Origin: Henckelia pumila
Lineage: Eukaryota > Streptophyta > Magnoliopsida > Lamiales > Gesneriaceae
NCBI RefSeq assembly: GCF_033568475.1
Contig: NC_133120.1
Coordinates: 95,374,151-95,438,150 of the forward strand
Direction of reading: 5' to 3'
Length of the DNA stretch: 64,000 nt
The position numbers and the translations under genes are program-made. The notes beneath the pieces are model-generated. The model did not search any database, was not told where the DNA came from, and saw nothing but the letters and a program-made list of their open reading frames with translations. Below, in pieces: positions 12,451-23,408 of this stretch; the stretch's first letter is position 1; each line of letters begins with the position of its first letter.

Positions 12451-12718
12451 CTTCTTGGATCGCACCCGGATAAGTTATGCTTCAAGATATCATACAAAAA
12501 GGAATTAAATTTTATTATATCGCTACCATTTATACACCATATCTATATTCTATAACACGAGAAATGTAAGATCATGCATAGCTCTACCTACTTTATGATT
12601 TCTGTCTCAACATCTAAATAATTCTTAATTAAGCTTGCAATCTCCACATGCTCCACCAAAAAAGAGCATACAAAACGTATAAAATAGCATATTAAATATC
12701 TTGACCCATGTGAATAGC

Positions 12719-12719
<1 letters not shown>

Positions 12720-12766
<47 letters not shown>

Positions 12767-12772
12767 GTATGT
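12720..12772. repeat. TA-rich microsatellite inside the CACTA
   Basis: A run of TA with a few TG units. It separates the quinone oxidoreductase piece from the glycosyltransferase piece. Confidence 0.9.
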
Positions 12773-13110
12773 ATATTGTATTTGGATAATAAATCAAAGC
12801 ATACGTACAAATACCATAATTTATAGATCCAACCAAATGATGAGTAATTCACATGCAAAGACGAATCTTCCAAAAACAAACAGATAAATAAACACAAATT
12901 ACAAACGCATCATCTAAAAAGAAAAGAAGAGATTTATATATAATCAACCTTCTAAATTTTGGCCATATACGAAACCTTACCTCATCAAACAATAAACATG
13001 TTCTCATCAAAACTCTTCCCACAAAATTCTTGTAACTTGAGCACAACTCCATCCATCTCTTCTCTACTTTTCACTCTCATATTTTCCACATGTTCTTTAG
13101 ATTTCCTCCT

Positions 13111-13314
13111 CTAAAAATCCCCGTTTTCATTGCCTAAAACATATTGTATCATTCTTGAAATTTCATTACTTCGGAGCCTCCCTTTCTCATCTCTCTTCAC
13201 ATCCACACCAACGCGGAGGTCCACCAAAAGCTCGACATTCATCGGCTGGTCCAGATGCATCGGTATGGCGATCATCAGAACCCCGAAATCTATACCTCCA
13301 TCAATGAATTTCAA
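13111..13314 (-). pseudogene. captured UDP-glycosyltransferase C-terminal fragment
   Basis: The minus-strand frame reads FGVLMIAIPMHLDQPMN followed by GVDVKRDEKGRLRSNEI. This matches the C-terminal half of the plant PSPG box and the following helix of family 1 glycosyltransferases, which move sugar from UDP-sugar to small molecules. The LDQP segment corresponds to the D/E-Q sugar-contact pair near the end of the PSPG box. The residues resemble the UGT94-type branch-forming enzymes, as recalled. Only about 65 residues are present; the acceptor half and the WxPQ start of the box are missing. Confidence 0.75.
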
Positions 13315-13381
13315 CCACTAGAGGTTAAATCAAAATCTTAAAAATCCTAACTCGAAATACAACAAGATGGAATATACTCAC

Positions 13382-13720
13382 CGGAAAAAATCTTAATTGC
13401 TGCCATAAATCGCTGAAAAATGGTTGGGTAGGTTCGAAACTCTCCTAAGCTCGAACACCAACATCTCACGACCGGGAAGCCGTAAGTATCGACCTGAAAT
13501 CAGGCATAAATTTGAAGAATTTGTTAATTAATATTCGCAAAACCAGGTCAGGGAAAGGGCTCTATTTGGGTAGAAATGAGAATCAAAAACATGGAAATGC
13601 AAAGCTACCAGTGTTAGAAACAAAACCCCTCAAATGATTTGAAATTCTGATTTCGGACGAAGAAGGTGAACAGAGGAAGGTGAAGATGTCGAGATACGAG
13701 AGAGAGAGAGAATGGGATAG
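13382..13720 (-). other. captured 5'-UTR and first-exon-like segment
   Basis: On the minus strand a CT-rich leader (CTCTCTCTCTCTCG, near 13700) is followed by an AG acceptor and an exon-like block at 13493-13382 with a GTGAGT donor. This is the texture of a plant gene start with a leader intron. I cannot assign the gene. All captured pieces lie on the same strand downstream of it, so it could drive a chimeric transcript. Confidence 0.4.
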
Positions 13721-13849
13721 GGTTTTTTCCTTTTTTAAAAAAAAATGTTTTTTGTTCCTTTTTAAGCCAAAATGAACGTATTGTGATTTAAAAAATTAAT
13801 GAAAACAATTTTAAAAAAATTAGCCCTTGAAAAAACGCACAACTACATC

Positions 13850-14072
13850 ATTTTTTTAAAACTGTTGTGGTAGACTCCAAAAAACCCGCTCAAAGACAAC
13901 ATTTTATTACCCCTCAATGACAACAGTTTTGGATAAATTATTGTCTTTCACAAAAGAAAAACGCTCAAAGACAACACTTTTAGTTAAAAATGTTGTTAAA
14001 AAAGAAAAAACAACAGTTTTAAGAAAAACTGTTGTTTTTTTAGTGTGGTTGTTTTAAGATTTTCTTGTAGTG
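13850..14072. repeat. right subterminal repeats of the CACTA
   Basis: Inverted copies of the left-end motifs occur here (CTCAAAGACAAC, AAAACTGTTGT), ending in TTCTTGTAGTG. They mirror the left subterminal block at 9393-9680. Confidence 0.85.
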
Positions 14073-14075
14073 TTG

Positions 14076-17000
14076 ATAGACACAGGAGCATCTCATTCAT
14101 TTTTATCTGTTACATTTGCTGATGAGCATGAGATTGCTTTTACTCCGTTATTGGATACTGTGTCTGTTGCTACTCCTGCTGGTGTTTTCTTGATGTCTAA
14201 TGAGATAGTTTTGAATTGTGTGATTAGATTTGAGGATAAGATAATGATAACCAATCTAATCAAACTAGCTATGTCTGATTTTGACTGTATCTTGGGTATG
14301 GATACACTGATGAATTATAGAGCTACTGTTGATTGTTTCCATGGCATTGTGAGATTTAGACCGTATTATGGCAATAAGTGGAATTTTTATGGTAGTGATT
14401 CACAATCTCGCATTCCATTAGTATCGGCAATGGAAATGTTTAGATTATTGTCGATAGGAAATGAAGGATTTATGATTTATGCTCTAGATGCGACGAAGGA
14501 AGAGAAATTGAAAGTTTCAGATATTCCTGTCGTTAAGGATTTTTCTGATGTATTTCCTGATGAGATTCCGGGTTTTTCGCCTCAAAGGGAAATAGATCTT
14601 AGCATTGAATTAATTCCAGGGACAAGTCCTATTTTTCGAGCCCCATATCGATTAGCTCCAGCAGAATTGAAAGAACTCAAGACGCAATTGCAAGATTTGC
14701 TGGAAAAAGGTTATATTAGACCAAGTGTATCACCTTGGGGTGCTCCAGTCTTGTTTGTGAAGAAGAAAGACGGAACGATGAGAATGTGCATCGATTATCG
14801 GCAATTGAACCAGGCTACTGTGAAGAATAAGTATCCTTTGCCACGAATTGATGACTTGTTTGATCAGTTGCAGGGTACATCTGTATATTCTAAAATTGAT
14901 CTTCGTTCCGGATATCATCAACTTCGAGTTCGAGAGGAAGATATTTCCAAGACAGCATTTCGAACGCGTTACGGACATTATGAATTCTTAGTTGTGCCTT
15001 TCGGGTTGACTAATGCTCCAGCGGTTTTTATGGATTTAATGAATCGTGTGTTTCGGAAATTCATAGATCGATTTGTTATCGTTTTCATTGATGACATTTT
15101 GATTTATTCTAAGTCCAAGAAGGAGCATAAAGAACATTTGACATTAGTACTTCAGAAACTCAGAACAGCACAATTATATGCCAAATTTTCTAAGTGCGAA
15201 TTTTGGCTGGACAGAGTATTATTTCTAGGACATGTGATATCAGTACAAGGGGTATCTGTCGATCCTAATAAAATTGAAGTTGTTCTTAATTGGTCTCGAC
15301 CAACCAATGTCTCTGAGATTCGTAGTTTTTTGGGTTTGGCTGGATATTATAGGCGTTTCATCAAGGGATTTTCCGAAATAGCTAGGCCTATGACTATATT
15401 GACGCAAAAATATCGACGTTTTGTGTGGACTGAGGAATGTGAAGCTAGTTTTCAGACTTTGAAAGAGAAATTGACTACGGCTCCAGTACTAGCATTACCT
15501 TCAGGCTCAGGTGGATTTGTTGTCTGTACAGATGCTTCTTTGAATGGACTGGGTTGTGTTTTGATGCAAAATGGACGCGTGATTGCGAATGCATCTCGTC
15601 AATTGAAACCACATGAGACTCCTTATCCAGTTCATGATTTAGAATTGGCTGCCATTGTGCATGCATTGAAAATATGGCGTCATTATCTGTAAGGTGAGCA
15701 GTTTGTGATTTATTTCGATCATAAGAGTCTGAAATATTTATTCACATAGTCTGATTTGAATATGAGACAACGTCGATGGCTGGAACTGCTTAAGGATTTT
15801 GACTGTGATATTCAATACCAGCCAGGAAACGTGAATCAAGTTGCAGATGCTTTGAGCAGAAAAGTTCATACTAAGATGTTGGCATCTTTAACTATTTCTA
15901 AAGTTCATGAGCATTTGAGAACTTCAGGATGGACTTATCGAGCTAAAGGTAATCATTTCATAGTTTCATCTATACAAGTTGAACCACGAATAATTTCAAA
16001 AATCAAAGCAGCACAAAAGACTGATCCATACATTCATCACTTGAAAGAATTAACTCCGGCTGGTCAGTCAGGGAAATTCCTTGTTGCTTCTGATGGATGT
16101 TTGCGTTATAATGGTAGACTTGTGGTTCCGAATTTGATAGATTTGAAAGATGATATACTACGAGAAGCTCATTGTAGTCGACATAGTGTACATCCTAGAA
16201 TTAGAAAGATGTATCATATCTTGAAAGCCCATTACTGGTGGGAAGGTATGAAGAATGATATTTTTGATTTTGTGGCTAAGTGTTTGACGTGTCAACAAGT
16301 TAAGGCTGAAAGAATGAGACCAGGTGGTATGTTACTTAGTCTTGAAGTACCACAGTGGAATTTAGAACACATTACTATGGATTTCGTGACACACCTACCT
16401 CGATCTAATCGTGGTTGTGATGCCATTTAGGTTATTGTGGGTAGATTGTCTAAATCTGCCCATTTTATTCCATATGATCGTACTTGGACATATACGAAAA
16501 TGGCAAAAATGTACATTGATCAAATAGTACGATTACATGGTGCGCCAGTTACTATGGTATCAGACCGTGATCCCAGATTTACTTCTAAGTTTTGGTCTAG
16601 TTTGCAATCAGCTTTGGGTTCTAAATTGGCCATGAGTACTGCATATCATCCACAGACAGATGGTCAATCTGAAAGGACTATTCAGACGCTCGAGGATTTG
16701 TTACGAGCTGTTGTGATGGATTTCAGTGGTAGTTGGCAAGAATCATTAGCTTTGGTGGAATTCTCTTACAATAATAGTTATCAAGTATCTATCGAAATGA
16801 CACCATTTGAAGCCTTGTATGGCAGAAAATGTAGATCTCCGATATGTTGGGAAGAAGTAGGAGAACGACAGTTGTCAGGACCAGAGTTTATTCAAGAGAT
16901 GAAAGAAAAATTTGACCTGATCAGGAAAAGAATTAAAGCAGCCCAGGATCGTCAAGCCAGCTATGCTAATAACAGACGTAGACCTTTAGAATTTCAGGTT

Positions 17001-17465
17001 GGCGATTTTGTTTTCTTGAAAGTATCACCATTTCGTGGTACTATGAGATTTGGGCGTAAAGGGAAATTAGCTCCTCGTTATATCGGTCCATACGAGATTG
17101 TTGAGAAGATTGGTATTTTGGCGTATCGTTTGAACTTGCCGCAGAGTTTGTCTGCGATACATGATGTATTTCACGTATCTATGCTACGGAAGTATGAACC
17201 AGATCCTTCTCATATCTTGAGGGCTGATGATGTGGAGTTGGATAGTTCCCTTAGCTATGTTGAGTATCCAGTGCAGATTATTGATCGTAAGGAAAAGCAA
17301 CTTAGGAACAAAACGATTCCTTTGGTTATGGTGGAATGGAGTAGACATGGGAGAGAAGAAGCTACATGGGAATTGGAGTCTCGAATGCGTCAAGAATGGC
17401 CTCATTTGTTTGACAATGTGGTGACTTATGCCATGTACTCTGATTTTTCTATGTACTATCAGTGA
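14076..17465 (+). pseudogene. pol of Gypsy element 1 (protease to chromodomain)
   Basis: The region resumes the protease (DTGASHSF) and runs through reverse transcriptase ([25 protein letters not shown]), RNase H, the integrase zinc finger (HxxH, CLTCQQVK), the integrase core ([24 protein letters not shown]) and a C-terminal chromodomain-like segment ([16 protein letters not shown]). The RT-RH-integrase order marks Ty3/Gypsy; the tail supports the chromovirus Tekay/Del clade. It is a fossil with about three or four small interruptions. Confidence 0.93.
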
Positions 17466-17530
17466 TAGATGCTTGACCACTATGTATATAAGTTTGATGT
17501 GTGTTTGATTTCGAGGACGAAATCTTCTTT

Positions 17531-17545
17531 TTAGAGGGGGAGAAA
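17531..17545 (+). other. polypurine tract of Gypsy element 1
   Basis: TTAGAGGGGGAGAAA lies directly before the 3' LTR, where plus-strand DNA synthesis starts in LTR elements. Confidence 0.85.
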
Positions 17546-19643
17546 TGTAAGGACCCGATATTAATATATTAATTAATTTGTGTGTTAAAATATGTGTTAA
17601 TAAATATCGGTTTATAGACGATATTAAAATACATATTTTATTTATAGAGCACACATGAGTTGAAATAACTCAAACCGGGTCAAGTTATAACCCCGAATGA
17701 ATAAAATAAGACACACATTAAATCAATGTATATCTCATAACATGGATATATATACAATATATTATATATTATCGTTTCTCTCTCCTCAAAATTTCCGTCA
17801 TCCCCGTTCCCTATGTTTTGAGTTTTTCAAAATTTTCCTATCGCTTCAAATCTCCGTATCTTTGCCATCGGTAATCGATTTTCGAAAATAAATATAGTTC
17901 CGTACTCCTCGCGACGTAAGCTTTCTTTTGATACCCATTTTGTAAGTTTTCGTCGCCATATTGAGAACTCGATTCCGACCAGCCGCCGCCTTTTCCGCCG
18001 TTCGCCACCGCCGTGCGTCGCCTGCGTGTAGGTGAAGGTTGTTCTGATTATTTGGAGCTTTATTTCTTAGCTTTGAGGTAGATTTCGTGATTAGGGCTTC
18101 AATTTTGGGAATTTTGATTCAATTGATGTCCGATAATTGATATTTGATTTATTATTGGTTGTAGGTATTATACCGGACTCGATTGGAGGTATTGGCTATT
18201 TTTCAGAAATTATTGGGGCATTATTTCGAATTTCCAGATTATTTGAATTGGGATTTTCGAAGTTTAGGGCTATTTAAATCACTGTTTGGATATCTAGATG
18301 TGCTAGAATTGATATATATAAATTTCAGAATTTTTGGGAATTTTCTGGAAAAATTCAGATTGTTATACTTTTGGTATTTCGACTTTTAGAGTCGTAAATT
18401 CGATATTTGGTTATTGATAGGATGTTTTGATATAAGATATGAATTTGTAGAAATGTTAGTTTTCTTTTTAGACTTAGTTCCGATAATTCTCAGATTTGTA
18501 CAAGGGAATAGGAATTAATATGAAATAAATGGTTTTTCACAGGATTGGAGTATTCGAATAATACTTGAGTTATTTCTGTGGTACTTAAGTGTTGGTTGAG
18601 GTACGTATGAGCTGTTTATATTACGACGCCTATAATGGCATGTAATGATATTAAGTATTTTGTAATGAGTGATAACGTTCTTTATGTGCTTATGTGGATT
18701 ATCTGATTGCATTCACTCATTTATAATTTTTCATAGCACGTTGAGCCTTGACTCCTTTGATTGCTATTGATATTGATCTCTTGAGATGTATTGAGTCATC
18801 ATGGAGCGAGTGACATTGTTTTAGTGCACTCCTGAGATAGCATGAGGCACGGACAGGTAGCTCCTGTTGCCCTCCGATGCTACGTACGACACTCCTGATG
18901 ACAGCATGAGGCTGGACGGGTCGCTCCTGTCACCCTCCGATGCTACGTGTATGGATTAGCAGTGATGATTCGAGGTCTGCTGCGTTCCTGGCACGGGTGG
19001 CCACTGAGTTTATTGTGATACGATTATTTGGACTCCTTTTGGTATCCCTTATTTCATTGATACCTGTCACGCATTACATTGCATTGTACTTGATTTTATT
19101 CATGTCAGTTATATTTGTCGTAATTTTTATAGTTCGTCGTACTGGGGTCCGACCCCTGTTTTCTTTTTATGCTGTGGTTGTTTGTGATTCCATAGCAGGT
19201 TATCCAGGGGGGTTTGACGCATCTGGTGGAGCGTCATCTAGTGGTACCCAGTGAGGCGAGCGTGGAGTCGAGTTCCCAGATATATGTATATATATCAGTT
19301 TAGCGAGTTTTATATTTGCCGGGGTGATGCCCTGTGTATCTGTATAAATAGTTTTGGACCTTCTTTTGAATTGTTATTTGTGTGATCGAGCCTTGCCGGC
19401 TCTGCATGTGTTTAGTCCTGGCCAGTGCGGCTATAGGTTTGTAAATTGGAGTTGTGACTCTATTTTCGAGTATATATATTGCTGGTTGTGTTGTACACGT
19501 TTTTGGAATGTCCTATTTACGAATAGGTCATGCCGAAATTTCTGTAGGCCCAAACGCAAATTTTTAACTCGTTTTCGCTGTTTACATTAATTAATCCTGG
19601 TTGTTTGATCATTAAATATTAAATCAGGACACGGACCCTTTCA
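17546..19643 (+). repeat. 3' LTR of Gypsy element 1
   Basis: This is a 2,098-bp LTR, from TGTAAGG to CCCTTTCA. It differs from the 5' LTR at about 10 substitutions and one short length change. The copy of the target duplication AAAAC follows at 19644. Confidence 0.95.
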
Positions 19644-19916
19644 AAAACCAACTATAAGTACATGAATGGGCACTCAGAGTACATCGGGTACGCATGCTTG
19701 CCTAATCATGGGTCATTTTGCCTAAGTTTAGCATCGAATTTTCTGTGTGTATTAATTAGTTAAATGTGTGTTATCTATTTCAAAGTCTAGAAATAGGCTC
19801 CAAAAATTCATTTTTCAACTTAGCTCGTTGATATTCTCTCTTCCTTCTTCCCCTCTTTGTTACGTTATGATCCTGGATTCTAAGCAAATAACTTTTAGAA
19901 TCGAGTTCTAAATTTA

Positions 19917-20256
19917 GGGAGTGTTTGCAATCACTAAAAAAAATTGATTGTTAGCTTTTGGCTTAAAAAATCATTTTTGTATGTTTCTTAAACCTAGATT
20001 ATGTGTTAGTTTATGCTTAACTTAATTGAAATCCAAAAGCTAGTCATGTGGTGATTATGATTCTCCAAAAGTGATTCTAATAAAAAGGTCATTGTTAAAA
20101 TCACTCTAATCACTTATTTATTAAACACTAGCCCACTTTGATTTTTAAATTTTCACATTTGTTTTCAAACACTACCAACTTTTGATTTTTCTTAGCTTTT
20201 TTATAATTTATAAATTAATCACTTCTACAAAAGTACAATCTATTGCAAACACTCCC
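19917..20256. mobile_element. Tourist-like (PIF/Harbinger) MITE
   Basis: This is a 340-bp element with ends GGGAGTGTTTGCAAT and ATTGCAAACACTCCC, an exact 15-bp inverted repeat. It is flanked by TTA at 19914-19916 and 20257-20259, the 3-bp target of PIF/Harbinger elements. It has no coding capacity. Confidence 0.78.
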
Positions 20257-20259
20257 TTA

Positions 20260-20618
20260 TACAAACTTGAATTCAAATTTTAAGATTGTTAGTAGATTTG
20301 ACGTATTAATAAATTTAAAATTTCGTAAACACTTGCAAACCAAGAGAATTTTATCATTTTTTTCCTAGTTTATGCCTTATGGATTGTTCGAAATTTTATT
20401 TTATTGCGCTTTGCCAGCGAAAAGTTTCGATCTATTTTAGATATCAAAATTCATTAACGTCAGTACAACATGAAAAGCATTGATCAGTAGTATTGCTTTT
20501 TCTTTTTTTTCCTTTAAAAAAAAAGTAGTATTGTTTTTTTTAATGACGATGGAACCGAGTTTGATGCGCACTTGACAAATTATGGAGAAACCCCAAACAA
20601 AAGACAAAAATGGCAACT
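20260..20618. other. gene-free DNA
   Basis: AT-rich sequence with poly-T and poly-A runs near 20500-20540. No gene or repeat with clear ends was seen. Confidence 0.5.
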
Positions 20619-20920
20619 GGGAAAAATCCCGGTTCAGTTCTAAATGTTTGGACATATTCTCGGTTCAGTCCTCAATGTTTGAATGTTCCCGGTTTGATCT
20701 CAATTATTTTTCAAAAATACCCGGTTTAGTCCTAAATGTTTTTATATTCTCGGTTTGGTCCCAAATGTTTTAAAAAGTTGCCGGTTCAGTCCTAAATATT
20801 TTACGTTCCAGATTTCGTCCTAAATATTTTCCAAAAGTTCTCGTTTTGGTCCTTCCATCTACTAACAAAGCGTGATAAAAAAAATTACAAACAAAAGACA
20901 AAGTTAAATAAAATAAAAGC

Positions 20921-20964
20921 TAATAATAATAATAATAATAATCATCATCATCATCATCATAATC

Positions 20965-21013
<49 letters not shown>
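20921..21013. repeat. AAT/CAT microsatellite
   Basis: Runs of AAT, then CAT, then AAT again. Found in the left part of the element that carries Gypsy element 2. Confidence 0.95.
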
Positions 21014-21015
<2 letters not shown>

Positions 21016-21273
21016 GAACAAGAATGTCTTTCAAATGAAAATATAATATAAATTATGCAAAATAAAATTATAAAATAAAAAAATAATTGAATAGTGAAAT
21101 CTTATAGTTAAAAACATTATCAATCACAAACAAATAAAGAAATGTTTTAACAAATAACTAATATTACTTATTTCACAAAATATTTGAAATTTTTAACAAA
21201 TTTTTCAAGAGAAGAACACTTATGGTTAACAATTGAGAAAATATAATGAATTATTTGACCACCGTTGAAGTAG

Positions 21274-23334
21274 TGAAAGGGCCCGTGTCCTGATTTAATA
21301 TTTAATGATCAAACAACCAGGATTAATTAATGTAAACAGCGAAAACGAGTTAAAAATTTGCGTTTGGGCCTACAGAAATTTCGGCATGACCTATTCGTAA
21401 ATAGGACATCCCAAAAACCTGTACAACACAACCAGCAATATATACTCGAAAATAGAGTCACAACTCCAATTTACAAACCTATAGCCGCACTGGCCAGGAC
21501 TAAACACATGCAGAGCCGGCAAGGCTCGATCACGCAAATAACAATTCAAAACAAGGTCCAAAACTATTTATACAGATACACAGGGCATCACCCCGGTAAA
21601 TATAAAACTCGCTAAACTGATATATATACATATATCTGGGAACTCGACTCCACGCTCGCCTCACTGGGTACCACTAGATGACGCTCCACCAGATGCGTCA
21701 AATCCCCCTGGATAACCTGCTATAGAATCACAAACAACCACAGCACAAAAAGAAAACAGGGGTCGGACCCCAGTACGACGAACTATAAAAATTACGACAA
21801 ATATAACTGATATGAATAAAATCAAGTACAATGCAATGAAATGCAATGTAATGCGTGACAGGTATCAATGAAATAAGGGATACCAAAAGGAGTCCAAATA
21901 ATCGTATCACAATAAACTCAGTGGCCACCCGTGCCAGGAACGCAGCAGACCTCGAATCATCACTGCTAATCCATACACGTAGCATTGGAGGGTGACAGGA
22001 GCGACCCGTCCAGCCTCATGCTGTCATCAGGAGTGTTGTACGTAGCATCGGAGGGCAACAGGAGCTACCTGTCCGTGCCTCATGCTATCTCAGGAGTGCA
22101 CTAAAACAATGTCACTCGCTCCATGATGACTCAATACATCTCAAGATATCAATATCAATAGCAATCAAAGGAGTCAAGGCTCAACGTGCTATGTAAACTT
22201 GTAAATGAGTGAATAAAATCATATAATCCACGTAAGCACATAAAACACATTATCACTCATTACAAAATACTTAATATCATTACATGCCATTATAGGTGTC
22301 GTAATATAAACAGCTCATACGTACCTCAACCGACACTTAATTACCACAGAAATATCTCAAGTATTTCTCGGATATTCCAATCCCAAATTTTCAGAATCTG
22401 TAATTCCAGAAAAATTGCTCATAAATCCTAAAATTCATATTTAATATTAAAACATCCTATCAATGACCAAATATCAAATATACGACTCTAAAAGTCAAAA
22501 TACCCCAAGTAGAACAATCTGAATTTTCCGAAAATTCCTACAAATTTCGAAAATTCGCATTTATATTTTCTAGAGCATCTAAACACTCAATTAATGAATA
22601 ATCAACACTTAAATTCGAAAATCCCCAATATAAAAAATCTGGAAATTCGAAATAAATCCCAAATAAATTCTAAAAAATATCGAATACCTTCAATCGACTT
22701 CGATATAATACCTACAAACAATAATAAATCAAATATCAATTATCGGATGTCAATTGAATCGAAATACCCAAAATTCGAAACCCTAAATTCAAAATTATAC
22801 CTCAAATCTTGGAATTAAAGGGTTAAACAACTAACACAACCTACCCCTAAACTCCGGCGACGATCGGCGGCGGCGAACGGCGGCGAACGACGGCGACTGG
22901 TGCGACGGGTTTTTGGAAATTTCAATAAAAATATGAAATATGGGTACCGAAAGATAGCTCTCGTCGCGAGGATTCCGGAACTATATTTACTTTTGAAATC
23001 CAGCCAAAAACGAAGGAGATACGGACATTTGAAGAAATGAAGAAATTTGAAAAACAAAGAAACAGAAGAAACGATACGGAGGAATAGAGAGACGGTGGAG
23101 AGAGAAAGATATTATGATATATATATATTATATATGTATATATGGATATGTATTAGTTTAATTTGTGTCTTATTTTATTCATTCGGGGTTCAAACTTGAC
23201 CCGGTTCGAGTTATTTCAACTCCTGTGTGCTCTATAAATAACATATTCATTTTAATATCGTCTATAAACCGATATTTATAAATACATATTTTTAACACAC
23301 AAATTAATTAATATATTAATATCGGGTCCTTACA
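21274..23334 (-). repeat. 3' LTR of Gypsy element 2
   Basis: Direct repeat of the LTR at 28424-30486. Read on the plus strand it begins TGAAAGGGCCCG and ends GGGTCCTTACA. Confidence 0.95.
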
Positions 23335-23351
23335 TTTCTCCCCCTCTAAAA
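23335..23351 (-). other. polypurine tract of Gypsy element 2
   Basis: The plus strand reads TTTCTCCCCCTCTAAAA next to the 3' LTR, the complement of the purine tract seen in element 1. Confidence 0.85.
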
Positions 23352-23408
23352 AGAAGATTTCGTCCTCGAAATCAAACACACATCAAACTTATATACATAG
23401 TGGTCAAG

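Larger units (their letters stand above)
9393..14072. mobile_element. CACTA (En/Spm) element carrying host gene pieces
   Basis: The insert of 4,680 bp starts CACTACAAGAA and ends TTCTTGTAGTG, the CACTA inverted repeat. It is flanked by the 3-bp duplication TTG (9390-9392 and 14073-14075), the CACTA target size. The Gypsy copy at 26.8 kb shows the same protease site without the insert, which fixes both ends. No TNP1/TNP2-type transposase is visible, so it is non-autonomous. It holds AAAGACAAC subterminal repeats and minus-strand pieces of at least three host genes (VTE6-like, quinone oxidoreductase-like and UDP-glycosyltransferase), so it is a Pack-type element. Confidence 0.95.
5644..19643 (+). 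mobile_element. Gypsy LTR retrotransposon 1 (Tekay/Del-like), split by a CACTA
   Basis: This is a Ty3/Gypsy element of about 9.3 kb without its CACTA insert (14.0 kb with it). It has two LTRs starting TGTAAGGACCCG and ending in CA, a 5-bp target duplication AAAAC (5639-5643 and 19644-19648), a TGGTATCAGAGC primer site and a purine tract. The order gag, protease, RT, RNase H, integrase and a chromodomain-like tail fits the Tekay/Del chromoviruses. By eye the LTRs differ at about 10 substitutions over 2.1 kb (about 0.5%), which suggests roughly 0.2 Myr at the rice LTR rate of 1.3e-8. The element is broken: besides the CACTA insert, its pol region has about three or four small interruptions. Confidence 0.97.

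Noticed and set aside
20921-21013. Direct repeats resembling a CRISPR array
   Set aside because: Plain trinucleotide microsatellite in plant nuclear DNA; no spacers.
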